Shown here one piece after another: positions 43,486-52,646 of a stretch of 64,000 bases of DNA. The translations under genes and the position numbers were made by a program. Under the pieces are notes generated by a model. It made no database searches and was not told the origin of the DNA. It saw only the letters and a list, made by a program, of their open reading frames with translations. The stretch lies in the NCBI GenBank assembly GCA_016717285.1, contig JADKFU010000004.1:930001-994000 (forward strand). Reading direction: 5' to 3'. Numbering within the stretch: the stretch's first letter is position 1; each line of letters starts with the position of its first letter. This DNA comes from Chitinophagaceae bacterium. Lineage in GTDB: Bacteria; Bacteroidota; Bacteroidia; Chitinophagales; UBA10324.

Positions 43486-45294
43486 TTAATTCAATACGAT
43501 TCCTTTTTTATTCACTGTCAGGCTTTTGACGGTGATTAACCCACCATTATAAACAAAGTTTCCACTTTGAATTTTGGTATTCGTATCATCAAAATTTTTC
43601 CACTTGATGGTCTGACCTTCCACCGGGTGAAAGTGCTGCATTCTGCGGAAAGTAATATCTGTTTTACAGGTATTGTATTGCTCGGGATCTAAGATGCCGC
43701 CTACGTAAAAATCTTTTACGAAAACATGCATTGTCAATTCACATTTTTGATCTGTCATACTGTCTTCCCAGTCAAGATACCCGTTGACTGCACCGTATTT
43801 ATCGCCTGAAGTGGGTGTGCCATTTCCCGGATCCTGATTGATGGAGCAATTGGAGAATGCGGGATATGCTTTATTGGTTCTATATCTGAAAAAATCAGGT
43901 GTGGTTTCTTCCGGAAGAAAATTTTTCCCGTCACCGCCATGTGTGCGTTGATCCCAATAAAAGACTCCACCTACTTTGTTGAATTCCAGAGAATCATACC
44001 AAGAGATAATTTTGCTTGACCAGGTAACCGTAACATCCTTTTTCCCATGCACATCAAAAATCAACGGCAGGTCAACATTTTTTTCAATGTTCAATAATGT
44101 TCTCGCATCAAGGGCCTGGTAGACTGTTATCTGGTCACCTGTTTCAGGATCACGAATGTCAGAAGACAGATTCGTAGTACTTGACCCCCACATTTGTTCA
44201 TACAACTCACCTTTCGATCCTATCGGCTTTACAAACATGGGCTCAACCGATGAATAGACTGCCGTAATTTCATTGGGATAAAACAAGCCTGTAAGCAAAG
44301 CACCAAACCCGGTGGCTGAAGTGCCTTTTGTATAAATACGATTTGAATCAACAGGTAAATTTTTTTTCGCCCAGCGAATCGCTTCAATATATCTTGACTG
44401 GCAATACATATTGACGGTGCCCGTAAGCGGAACCGGATTCAGGATACTATAGATATTGAAATTTTCATGATAGCCTGCGAAATAAGTATTGTCACCAAGT
44501 CCTATTGAAGTTCCATTTGGTAAAGGAAGCCAGTCATAAACTCCCATCACATAGCAATCGGTAATTGAACCATCGAGGCCTGCACCAGAAGTAATGGCTG
44601 CTCCCGCACTTTCATATACAACTACCAGCGGATATTTAGTTGCGGTTCCTCTTTTGGTTATGTAAAAGTTGAAACCATATGAACCGGTGCTGTTCATTGC
44701 AGGATACAAGTCCGTTTCCTGGTTATTGACAAACTGCGTGTAATAATCTTTCAGTTCATTTCCGGGTGCAGCAACAGTTTGCTGAAAAACAGGTTTCGGC
44801 TTAGCTACTATTTCATTCACAGGATTTGATAAACTGTTCTTACCCATCGTGATCGTTTTGGATTCAAGCGTGGTAAGCAAGTCTGTAACGGTAACTGCAT
44901 AATAATAGGATTGATTGCCGGTGCAGGTAATCACATACAAGCCCTGGTTGGCACCTAGCGGAGCGCCAGCATCGTCAATTTTATAATATACATCGCCCGG
45001 AAGATCGATAGACAATTGAATGTTCTGCGAAGAATTATCGCGTACAAATCCCATTAATTTAGAAGAACTAAGCTGACTGGAGGTGGTGAATTTAGATGTG
45101 CTGCGATAAACATTAAACTGCATGAGTAATCCCGGAGGATTGGTCCAGGTTAAAAATATCTGTCCATTGTGGTAAGTCGCTTTCAGATCTGATACGGTTG
45201 CTGCGGACGATTGTCCTGCTGCAAAAAAAAGAAGGAGAACCAGCAGGGTTAGTACGTGGCTATAGCTTTTCAGCTTGGGTGGTGTTTTAATCAT
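43486..45294 (-). CDS. Secreted FN3-alpha/beta-hydrolase protein, T9SS cargo missing its sorting domain (frameshifted)
   Basis: 602 codons. The signal peptide is at residues 15-33 (HVLTLLVLLLFFAAGQSSA). A fibronectin type III-like domain covers about 35-150 (ATYHNGQIFLTWTNPP). A prolyl oligopeptidase/esterase-like alpha/beta hydrolase follows (160-480) with RIYTKGTSATGFGALLTGLF around the candidate nucleophilic Ser, LIFDVHGKKDVTVTW (Asp) and YWDQRTHGGDGKNF (His). It ends prematurely at ...TVNKKGIVLN. A -1 shift or one extra A at the A6 run would join it to the sorting domain in 43199-43453. Whether the shift is natural or an assembly error is open. Confidence 0.8.
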   Translation of the reverse strand: MIKTPPKLKSYSHVLTLLVLLLFFAAGQSSAATVSDLKATYHNGQIFLTWTNPPGLLMQFNVYRSTSKFTTSSQLSSSKLMGFVRDNSSQNIQLSIDLPGDVYYKIDDAGAPLGANQGLYVITCTGNQSYYYAVTVTDLLTTLESKTITMGKNSLSNPVNEIVAKPKPVFQQTVAAPGNELKDYYTQFVNNQETDLYPAMNSTGSYGFNFYITKRGTATKYPLVVVYESAGAAITSGAGLDGSITDCYVMGVYDWLPLPNGTSIGLGDNTYFAGYHENFNIYSILNPVPLTGTVNMYCQSRYIEAIRWAKKNLPVDSNRIYTKGTSATGFGALLTGLFYPNEITAVYSSVEPMFVKPIGSKGELYEQMWGSSTTNLSSDIRDPETGDQITVYQALDARTLLNIEKNVDLPLIFDVHGKKDVTVTWSSKIISWYDSLEFNKVGGVFYWDQRTHGGDGKNFLPEETTPDFFRYRTNKAYPAFSNCSINQDPGNGTPTSGDKYGAVNGYLDWEDSMTDQKCELTMHVFVKDFYVGGILDPEQYNTCKTDITFRRMQHFHPVEGQTIKWKNFDDTNTKIQSGNFVYNGGLITVKSLTVNKKGIVLN

Positions 45295-46394
45295 GGCGTT
45301 TGGTTGTTTGGTTGAGAGGTGGTATGGTGCAATAAGTTTCCTGACCTGTCAGGAAGGTGCAAGGTGTTTAATGGCAAGAATAAAATGGATGGCATATGCA
45401 GTGGAAGCCCAGGCATAAATGCCGGGAGATATTAAAATGCGTGATGCTGGATGCTTACTGGTCAATCCTGTATATGAATTTTTGATCCTATGACGTAATG
45501 TTTGCTCTTTGTACATCCTTCTATTTTGTGTGGTTCCGGATTTTTCATTTTAATTGTCAAGCTTCATGGAGACTCCGCATTACTCAGAATTGCTTATGAA
45601 TTTTTTAAAAAGAGAATTGCTTCACAATCCTAAGCGATACTATCCCGGTTTTATCGGGTAGCCTTAAACCTTTTGCGCTTCTGCACAATCGTTAGTTACT
45701 GATTCAATCTGTTATTTATTTCAACTGATATGTCTTAGATAATTCAGGAAATCCCATTCCAACTGCATTCAACTACAACTCCTCGATCTGCTTGCATACC
45801 TGTAACTAACCTTACATGTCCTATTTACTCATCCTGGCAAAAAAACGGTAAATGCCAAATGCAAATAGGGCTTTATGAATATTTTACATTCCATAAATCC
45901 GCCATTCAACAGGCATCATCAAAAGCAAATTATTGGTCAGGGACAACTGAAAAAAGAAATAAATACGTCAAAATTTTCACCACAGGGGCCGACGGGATTC
46001 AATAATCGGGCTACAATTAGCTCTTCAGAAAGTTTTAACATTAATTTTTACTTTTTATTTTTAATCGGATGATTAAAAATAAATTATAAATAATAATATA
46101 TATAAATATAAAATTTTGATTGAGTATTAAAATCAACAATATGGCTTAATGGTTTCTTTTCAGGACAACTATAAAGCATAAAACGGTTTTTAAACCTGAT
46201 TTTTTAGATAGAAAAATTCCCGCTAATAGTTCTTCTATTAATAAAAAGAAAGCCACCATTTTCAGGTAATGTTTTTCAAAATTGTTAAAAGTCAGGTCCA
46301 TCTTGTTATAACTGTTAGATGACTTTGATCCTGAAACTCAAACAAGACTATTTCATTACTCCGATAATATATTTTGAATAGTTTCCATTTGATA
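45295..46394. other. 1.1-kb non-coding region, A/T-rich, with palindromes
   Basis: No gene with a plausible start is seen; the 65-codon ORF at 45875-46072 has no family features. Structures present: TTCCTGAC-ct-GTCAGGAA (45338-45355), the hairpin CCC-a-GGCAT-aa-ATGCC-GGG (45408-45426), and a perfect 10-bp inverted repeat ATTTTTAATC-ggat-GATTAAAAAT (46057-46080). The part 46040-46140 is almost only A and T. It must hold the promoter of the hydrolase gene and perhaps the terminator of rlmD. Confidence 0.4.
45338..45355. promoter_or_regulatory. Operator-like palindrome upstream of the hydrolase gene
   Basis: TTCCTGAC-ct-GTCAGGAA: two exact 8-base arms and a 2-base centre. It sits 44-61 bases upstream of the ATG at 45294 on the minus strand, the usual distance for a regulator site. 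Confidence 0.45.
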
Positions 46395-47795
46395 TTATCG
46401 TTTCTTTAGTTCAGCAACATTCTCCACGTGTTTGGTTTGAGGAAATAAATCAAACGGTCGAATTCTTTCAACAGAATATTTTTCATTTAATAAATTAAGA
46501 TCACGTGCCTGCGTAGTTACATTGCAACTTACATATACAATGCGCTCCGGCGCCATCAATAAAAGTTCTTTAATCACCGCCTCATGCATGCCTGCTCTGG
46601 GTGGATCGGTAATTACTACCTGGGGTACTCCGTTTTCTGCATGAAAAGAATGATCAAGAATTTTAGCAATGTCTGCAACATGAAATGTAACATTTGAAAT
46701 GCTGTTGATGTTTGCATTCACTTTCGCATCTTCAATAGCCTGTGCCTCCTGTTCAATGCCAACTACTTTTCTGCAGGACCGTGCGAGATACAATGCAATA
46801 CTTCCTGTTCCTGTATAGAGATCATATACCAGTTCATTACCCTCAAGTCCGGCAAACTCTTTTACACATTCATACAGCCGGGCTGCCTGTCTTGTATTGG
46901 TTTGAAAAAAGGATTTTGCACTGATCCTGAATGTTAGGTTATCAATTCGTTCGTAAATGGCATCTGCTCCTGCAAAAGTGATTACTTTGAGATCATAGAT
47001 GGTATCATTCTTTTTTTGATTGATCACATATTGCAATGATGTAATCTCGGGAAATTCCTGCTGGAGAAAACTCAGTAGCGCCATAATTTTTTCTTCCTCT
47101 TTCCTTGCAAAAACGACCACCACCATTACTTCGCCGGTTGTTGTAATGCGTATCATCAGGTTACGCAATAAACCTTCCTGATGGCGCAGGTTAAAATATT
47201 CATAACCGTTTTCAATAGTAAATTTCTTAACTGTATTTCGGATACGATCGCTTAAATCAGATTGCAGGTAACAGGTTTTCACATCAAAGACGCGATCGAA
47301 AGCGCCCGGCAAATGAAAACCAAGGGCCGGTTGCTGTGGTGGTTTCCCGGTAGGTCCGAAAAAATCTTCCGGTGCCAGCCATTCGCGATTGGAAAAAGTG
47401 AATTCCAGTTTGTTTCGGTAATAACGGTCTATGGTTGCACCAACTATAGATTCCTTTTTATTTATAGTCACTTTACCCATTCGTTCGAGGGTATCAATCA
47501 CTGCGCCTTCTTTGTAACGAAGCTGTGCGGCGTAAGTCATGTGCTGCCACTGGCAGCCACCGCATTTTCCATAATGCATACAGAAAGACATTTGACGATC
47601 GTCAGACGCTTCAAGCACTTTCAAAACATCTGCCTCCATCCAGTCTTTCTTGTTTTTTGTTATCAATACATTGACAACTTCACCTGGCACGGCGCCTTTA
47701 ACAAAAACTACTTTGCCTTCATGGTGTCCGATTGTTTTTCCTTCGTTTGCAAAAGCGGTTACGCGCAATTGTTGAAGGATGGTTTGCTTTTGCAT
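46395..47795 (-). CDS. rlmD: 23S rRNA (uracil-C5)-methyltransferase, RlmD/TrmA family
   Basis: SAM-dependent RNA uridine methyltransferase of 466 aa when started at the ATG at 47795; the longer frame to 47894 adds 33 residues not expected in the family. An N-terminal TRAM-like domain (about 1-60) is followed by cluster cysteines FCMHYGKCGGCQW. The methylase core has SFFQTNTRQAARLYECV, YDLYTGTGSIALYLARSC (motif I), VITDPPRAGMHEAVI, and the catalytic cysteine in VYVSCNVTTQARDL. The iron-sulfur cysteines favour the RlmD subgroup (U1939 of 23S rRNA) over TrmA. The position of the target base is inferred. Confidence 0.87.
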   Translation of the reverse strand: MQKQTILQQLRVTAFANEGKTIGHHEGKVVFVKGAVPGEVVNVLITKNKKDWMEADVLKVLEASDDRQMSFCMHYGKCGGCQWQHMTYAAQLRYKEGAVIDTLERMGKVTINKKESIVGATIDRYYRNKLEFTFSNREWLAPEDFFGPTGKPPQQPALGFHLPGAFDRVFDVKTCYLQSDLSDRIRNTVKKFTIENGYEYFNLRHQEGLLRNLMIRITTTGEVMVVVVFARKEEEKIMALLSFLQQEFPEITSLQYVINQKKNDTIYDLKVITFAGADAIYERIDNLTFRISAKSFFQTNTRQAARLYECVKEFAGLEGNELVYDLYTGTGSIALYLARSCRKVVGIEQEAQAIEDAKVNANINSISNVTFHVADIAKILDHSFHAENGVPQVVITDPPRAGMHEAVIKELLLMAPERIVYVSCNVTTQARDLNLLNEKYSVERIRPFDLFPQTKHVENVAELKKR

Positions 47796-48208
47796 AATGG
47801 CGTGAAGATACAGCGGAGAATCTTCCATAGGGACCTTGAAGTTAAAAAGGTTGAACGTCATTTCCGATGCATGATTTTTTGAAATGACCCTCAAGTGACG
47901 GTTGTATCACACTTCAGCCACATGGTTTTTTTTGGCAAGGGCGCAAAAAATGCCAAGTTAAATACCCTTATATCCTTTGCGGCATTTTCGAGCCACTCTT
48001 TTGTAAATATTGGGTTAATCAATTCAGTTCTGTAAAGAGAAAACAAACCATAGCAATCTGTTTTTTATTTTGCTAATCGTTCAATACGATGAACAGTTAG
48101 TTTTATAGTTGGTCGTACACCCCAATTGACTCTTAATTAGGCCATTAATCAAAAATAAATATCTTTGCGTCCTCCAAAAAAATCCAAACCAATCGCATTC
48201 TACTTTTT
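47796..48208. other. Divergent promoter region between rlmD and the PPIase gene
   Basis: Divergent intergenic region. It contains the -7 box TATCTTTG at 48160-48167 for the PPIase operon. No hairpin, riboswitch or ORF with a ribosome site was seen. Confidence 0.4.
48160..48167 (+). promoter_or_regulatory. -7 promoter element of the PPIase-SurA-MoxR cluster
   Basis: TATCTTTG followed by CGTCC fits TAnnTTTG and lies 41 bases before the ATG at 48209. No -33 box at the standard distance is visible. Confidence 0.45.
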
Positions 48209-50176
48209 ATGAAACGTACGTTAACCGTTCTGGCGATTCTCTTCGCCACCATTCTTGCACAGGCGCAAGTGCCTGAAAGCCCTGCACTCTTTACCATCGG
48301 AAATGAGAAAGTATCCAAAGATGAATTTGTAAAGGTATATCAGAAGACCAACATCAGCGGTGAAGCTGATTTCAGTGAGAAATCATTGCGTGATTATCTT
48401 GACTTGTATGTAAACTTCCGTCTTAAGGTAAAACAGGCCCGTGATATGAAGCTTGATACGACCGCAGCAGTGCTGAATGAATTTAAAACCTATCGGAGTA
48501 AACTTACACCGAGTTATATGTATGACACTGCAGTGGTGCGTGAAGCATACAATCGCATGAAAACGGATGTGCATGTAGAACATATCCTCGTGAAGTTAGA
48601 TCCTAATGCCACGCCTGCTGATACACTTAAGGCATTCAAAAAAATTTCCGCGTGGAGAAAAATGATTGTATCCGGAAAGAAAAACTTTAATACCCTGGCA
48701 GCGGATTCTTCAAGCGATCCTACAGCAAAAGATAATAAAGGTGATCTGGGCTGGATTACCTCCATGCAGGTGATTTATCCTTTTGAAACAATTGCCTACA
48801 CTTCAAAACCCGGCACCGTCAGCATGCCGGTTCGTACCCGTTTTGGTTATCACCTGATCCGTACTATAGAAACACGGCCTACGCGCGGCACGGTAACCGT
48901 TGCGCATCTCTTTATCAAATTGCCCAATAATGCTACCGATGAAGACAAGCAAAAAGCAAAAAATAAAATTGATTCTTTATCCGGTTTGTTAAAAGCAGGT
49001 GGTAACTGGGATGAATTGGTCAAGCAATATTCGCAGGATAAAACATCGTCCGCGAGTGGTGGCAAGCTTGCACCGTTTGGCACCGGACAAATGGTGGGAG
49101 AATTTGAAAACACTGCCTTCGGGTTAAAGAATCCAGGTGATGTGTCATCGCCTGTGCAGACTAAATTTGGCTGGCATATCATTAAATTGATTGAAAAGAA
49201 ACCAATGGGAACTTTCGAATCAATGAAAGATGATATCCGCAAGAAAGTGGAAACAGGTACATGGTCAGAATATGCAAAACAATCTTTCATCAATAAACTG
49301 AAAAAAGAATACAAGTTCAAGGAAATCCCAGGCACAAAGGATGAACTGCGCCGCAAAATGGATTCCAGCCTTCTGAAAGGTAATTGGAGTGATTCCATGT
49401 GCCACAATATGATTACTCCATTGTTTGCCTTGGTTGACGCAAGGTATAGACCCGGATTCGGCGCTTTCAAGCAAAATGAGTTTGCAGATTTTATCGTAAA
49501 AAATCAGCGCAAATACATGAATCAAGGCAACATCGATAACATGTATAATAAAATGTATGATCAGTTTGTGGTTGTCAGTGTTACCGGATATGAAGATCAG
49601 CGCCTCGAAGCAAAGTACCCGCCATTCAGCGATCTGATGGATGAATACATGAATGGAATTCTGCTTTTTGATCTTGCCAGTGAGAAAGTATGGACAAAGG
49701 CTGTTGAAGACACAGTGGGTCTGAAAGAATTTTATGAAGCGAATAAGAATAATTACATGGGTCAGGAACGCGCTGAAGTGACTACCTACACTGCGAAAAG
49801 CCAGGTTGTTGTGGATCAACTGTCGAAGTATATTGCGAAAGGAACCGACAACGAAGACATTCTTGCCAAAATCAATAAGAAGGATAAAGATAACCTGACG
49901 ATATCTACGGAAGAGTTCGAAAAAGGAAAAGATTCTGAAATTGAAAAGCTGGGATGGGAAGCCGGTAAAACCTACACTGTGAAAACAGATTCCTCTATCC
50001 GACTGCTTAAAGTGAATCAATTGCTTCCTCCGGCACCAAAACCACTGAATGAAGTGAAAGGTTATGTAGTGGCAGATTATCAGGAGTCACTTGAGAAATC
50101 ATGGATTGCCGACTTGCGGAAAAAGTATCCTGTTTCTATCAACGAGCAGGTATTTCAGTCAATGGTGAAAAAGTAA
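48209..50176 (+). CDS. Periplasmic peptidyl-prolyl isomerase with two parvulin domains
   Basis: Periplasmic folding factor of 655 aa. The signal peptide ends ILAQAQ (residue 20). Two PpiC/parvulin rotamase domains lie at about 120-220 (VHVEHILVKLD, ADSSSDPTAKDNKGDLGWIT, FGYHLIRTIE) and 230-330 (VAHLFIKLPNNA, SGGKLAPFGTGQMVGEFENTAFGLKNPGDVSSPVQTKFGWHII). The C-terminal half (340-655) is a helical, charged region with no named domain, longer than PpiC and unlike SurA. It starts a rightward set: PPIase, SurA-N-like lipoprotein, SurA-like PPIase, MoxR. It probably assists outer-membrane or T9SS proteins. Confidence 0.88.
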   Translation: MKRTLTVLAILFATILAQAQVPESPALFTIGNEKVSKDEFVKVYQKTNISGEADFSEKSLRDYLDLYVNFRLKVKQARDMKLDTTAAVLNEFKTYRSKLTPSYMYDTAVVREAYNRMKTDVHVEHILVKLDPNATPADTLKAFKKISAWRKMIVSGKKNFNTLAADSSSDPTAKDNKGDLGWITSMQVIYPFETIAYTSKPGTVSMPVRTRFGYHLIRTIETRPTRGTVTVAHLFIKLPNNATDEDKQKAKNKIDSLSGLLKAGGNWDELVKQYSQDKTSSASGGKLAPFGTGQMVGEFENTAFGLKNPGDVSSPVQTKFGWHIIKLIEKKPMGTFESMKDDIRKKVETGTWSEYAKQSFINKLKKEYKFKEIPGTKDELRRKMDSSLLKGNWSDSMCHNMITPLFALVDARYRPGFGAFKQNEFADFIVKNQRKYMNQGNIDNMYNKMYDQFVVVSVTGYEDQRLEAKYPPFSDLMDEYMNGILLFDLASEKVWTKAVEDTVGLKEFYEANKNNYMGQERAEVTTYTAKSQVVVDQLSKYIAKGTDNEDILAKINKKDKDNLTISTEEFEKGKDSEIEKLGWEAGKTYTVKTDSSIRLLKVNQLLPPAPKPLNEVKGYVVADYQESLEKSWIADLRKKYPVSINEQVFQSMVKK

Positions 50177-50227
50177 AAAAAGTCATTTGATTGCAGCAGT
50201 CACTGAATTGTTGCTGCACTTTTTTTC
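50175..50227 (+). terminator. Hairpin after the PPIase gene, probable (partial) terminator
   Basis: TGCAGCA (50192-50198) and TGCTGCA (50212-50218) form a stem. The flanks AAAAAAAGT and ACTTTTTTT also pair, and a run of T follows. It lies directly after the PPIase stop. Confidence 0.65.
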
Positions 50228-50243
50228 ATATTAATTCATATGA

Positions 50244-50268
50244 TAGCGTGGGTTAGCTGCCCGCGCTA
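50244..50268 (+). promoter_or_regulatory. G/C-rich hairpin just upstream of the lipoprotein gene
   Basis: TAGCGtGGG-ttagctg-CCCgCGCTA forms an 8-bp stem with one internal mismatch. It lies 18 bases before the ATG at 50287, after the terminator-like hairpin at 50175-50227. It could be a second terminator half, a leader structure or an mRNA processing site. Confidence 0.5.
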
Positions 50269-50286
50269 TTCAGTTTTAGGTCGTTG

Positions 50287-51171
50287 ATGAAAGCACTTCA
50301 TTTTTATCTGCTGATTATCCTGCTCGCCTTCATGGGTTCATGCAGCTTTTTTAGTGATTCGGACAAAGAAGAAAAGCCCGTTGCACGGGTTTATGACGCC
50401 TATCTTTATCAATCCGATCTGGAAGGTGTCGGCAGAGGTGCGGCACGGCCTGAAGACAGCATTCAAATGGTTAAGAATTATGTGGATAGCTGGATTCGTC
50501 ACAACCTGATGCTGAGATATGCACAGGATAACCTTCCCGAAGAGGAAAAAATACTCAATGAGCAAATGCGTGATTACAGGGAATCACTTTTGATATATTT
50601 GTATGAAAAGGAACTGTTGAACGACAAACTGGATACAGTGGTAAATGAAGCAGATATTATACAGTATTATGGTGATCACAAGGAAACTTTTCAACTCAAA
50701 CAAAGTATTTCGCGGGTCAAGTACATCATGCTCAGTATGGACACAAAGATTCAACTTGATTCCGTCAGGGTCTGGATGCGGAAGACCACTCCTTACAACT
50801 ATCCTAAACTACGCGGATTTTGTAATGAGCATGCGGTAAGATATTCTATCAGTGACAGTGTATGGTACAATATGGATGAACTGACCTCGTTTCTTCCCAT
50901 TGGCAAATTTGACTTAGAGAAAGCGCAATTTAACAAGAGCTATCTTGAAGTACCTGATTCCGGTTATGGATACCTGATGAAGTTTGAGGATTACCGTTTG
51001 AAAGGAAGTGATGCGCCCATCAACTTTGTAAGAGAGGAGATAACCAACATTATACTGAACAAACGTAAACTTGCTTTTATCGGTGCTATTCATAAAAGTA
51101 TTTATGATGAAGCCCTTAAAAAGAACAATTTTGAAACATTTCTGGATTCTGCCGGTAGCGTAAAGAGGTAA
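50287..51171 (+). CDS. SurA-N-like lipoprotein without PPIase domain
   Basis: Probable lipoprotein of 294 aa; the ATG at 50287 is preferred over TTG 50284. The signal ends LAFMGSC with a candidate lipidation Cys. The body is helical and charged: VARVYDAYLYQSDLEGVGRGAARPEDS, YVDSWIRHNLMLRYAQDNLPEEEK, and EADIIQYYGDHKETFQLKQSISRVKYIML resemble the N-terminal chaperone helices and a parvulin-like start of SurA-type proteins. The rest of a parvulin domain (the F-G-x-x-I end) is not seen. Its place between two PPIases suggests a chaperone or docking role. No known family is recognised with certainty. Confidence 0.7.
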   Translation: MKALHFYLLIILLAFMGSCSFFSDSDKEEKPVARVYDAYLYQSDLEGVGRGAARPEDSIQMVKNYVDSWIRHNLMLRYAQDNLPEEEKILNEQMRDYRESLLIYLYEKELLNDKLDTVVNEADIIQYYGDHKETFQLKQSISRVKYIMLSMDTKIQLDSVRVWMRKTTPYNYPKLRGFCNEHAVRYSISDSVWYNMDELTSFLPIGKFDLEKAQFNKSYLEVPDSGYGYLMKFEDYRLKGSDAPINFVREEITNIILNKRKLAFIGAIHKSIYDEALKKNNFETFLDSAGSVKR

Positions 51172-51281
51172 ATAAATGGTAGTTTCGCCTTTCGTCCGGG
51201 GTACAATTATCGCTTCAACGTTAAATAAAAACTGAATCATTCAACGGACCAATTAAAATTCACCGGCTTAATTTATTCCAT

Positions 51282-52646
51282 TTGTTAGTGCGCAATACAC
51301 TTCTTTTATTTCTATTACTCACCAACTCGCTGCTGCAGGCGCAACCTAAACTTGCCGATAAGATCATTGGTATTGTTGACGACCGCATGATACTGTTGTC
51401 TGAAATTGAAGCGCAGTATCTTCAGAATACTTATCAGGTAACCGCCCCAATTCCTCCTGATTTTAAATGCGAACTGCTGAATTCGGCGCTAACGGAGAAG
51501 CTGATGGTTGCGCAGGCCATCATCGACAGCGTGGAAGTTACTGATGAACAGGTAGAAAATGAATTGGATCGCCGGGTTCGCACCTTTGCCAATGTAGCAG
51601 GCTCCGTTGAAAAGCTGGAAGAATATTATGGCAAGTCGATACTTGAAATGAAGGATGAATTCAGACCGCAGGTGCGGGAAAACCTGTTGGCTGATGGTGA
51701 AAAAGCCAGGATTGCAGGTGATCTGAAAGTTACGCCATCAGAAGTTGCCACTTATTTCAATAATATCCCGAAAGATTCATTGCCCTACTATAACGCTGCT
51801 ACTGAATTGGGTGAACTGGTGATTTATCCAAAAGTAAATGATGCAGTACGTGCCTACAGCAAAGAAAAAATGAATGAGTTGCTTCAACGAATAAAAAACG
51901 GTGAAGATTTTTCGACCCTGGCAAGTACTTATTCAGAAGATCCGGGCAGTGCAGACAGAGGTGGTGAATTGGGCTTTGTGAATCGGGGCGAATTAGATCC
52001 TGCTTTTGAAGCGGCTTCCTTTAGTTTGAAAAAACCGAATGAGGTGTCCGATATCGTTGAATCTGCCTATGGCTTTCATATTATACAACTTATTGAGCGC
52101 CGCGGCGACAGGATCAATGTGCGGCATATACTCATCAAACCTAAAACCACTTCGTTCGATTTAATAAAGGCAAGCAAATTAATGGACAGCATTTACTACC
52201 TGATTCAATCAGGAAAATATTCATTCGTTGAAGCTGTCAATAAATTCAGTGAAGATGAATATTCAAAAGGGAATGGTGGCATGTTGGTAAATCCTTCCAC
52301 CGGCAGCAATCAATTTGATATAAGTGAATTGGGAAACTATGATCAAAGCCTGGTACCGGCCACTGACACCCTTCAGGTAGGAGCCATTTCAAAACCGATG
52401 CTTTTTCGCAACGAACGTGGCGAAACGGGTTACCGCATGCTGTTTATGAAGTCGAAAACAAAGCCACATCAGGCCAATATGAAAGATGACTACAACAGGA
52501 TACAGGACATGGCGCTTGGACAAAAGCAGGTAGACACAATTAATAAATGGCTACAAGACCGGATTTCAAAATCCTATGTATTTGTGGCTCCGGAATTTCA
52601 TGATTGCAAGGTGATAAAAAAATGGATCAACAACAACCAACAGTAA
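51282..52646 (+). CDS. SurA-like periplasmic chaperone/PPIase
   Basis: Periplasmic chaperone of 454 aa for outer-membrane proteins. The signal peptide ends LLQAQ. The N-terminal SurA domain is LADKIIGIVDDRMILLSEIEAQYLQ; two parvulin domains follow at about 170-265 (ASTYSEDPGSADRGGELGFVNRGELDPAFEAASFSLKKPNEVSDIVESAYGFHIIQLIE) and 275-385 (VRHILIKPK, FSEDEYSKGNGGML). The start is TTG at 51282; a GTG at 51288 gives a shorter signal. Its stop overlaps a possible MoxR start (TAATG at 52646). Confidence 0.9.
   Translation: MLVRNTLLLFLLLTNSLLQAQPKLADKIIGIVDDRMILLSEIEAQYLQNTYQVTAPIPPDFKCELLNSALTEKLMVAQAIIDSVEVTDEQVENELDRRVRTFANVAGSVEKLEEYYGKSILEMKDEFRPQVRENLLADGEKARIAGDLKVTPSEVATYFNNIPKDSLPYYNAATELGELVIYPKVNDAVRAYSKEKMNELLQRIKNGEDFSTLASTYSEDPGSADRGGELGFVNRGELDPAFEAASFSLKKPNEVSDIVESAYGFHIIQLIERRGDRINVRHILIKPKTTSFDLIKASKLMDSIYYLIQSGKYSFVEAVNKFSEDEYSKGNGGMLVNPSTGSNQFDISELGNYDQSLVPATDTLQVGAISKPMLFRNERGETGYRMLFMKSKTKPHQANMKDDYNRIQDMALGQKQVDTINKWLQDRISKSYVFVAPEFHDCKVIKKWINNNQQ

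Noticed and set aside
45875..46072. 65-codon ORF in the 1.1-kb gap
   Set aside because: No ribosome site, no recognizable domain and composition like the surrounding non-coding DNA.
47262..47882. 206-codon plus-strand ORF
   Set aside because: Antisense to the rlmD-type gene, whose motifs are complete; no sensible protein features.
49265..50020. 251-codon minus-strand ORF
   Set aside because: Antisense to the PPIase gene; Phe/Ile-rich shadow frame.
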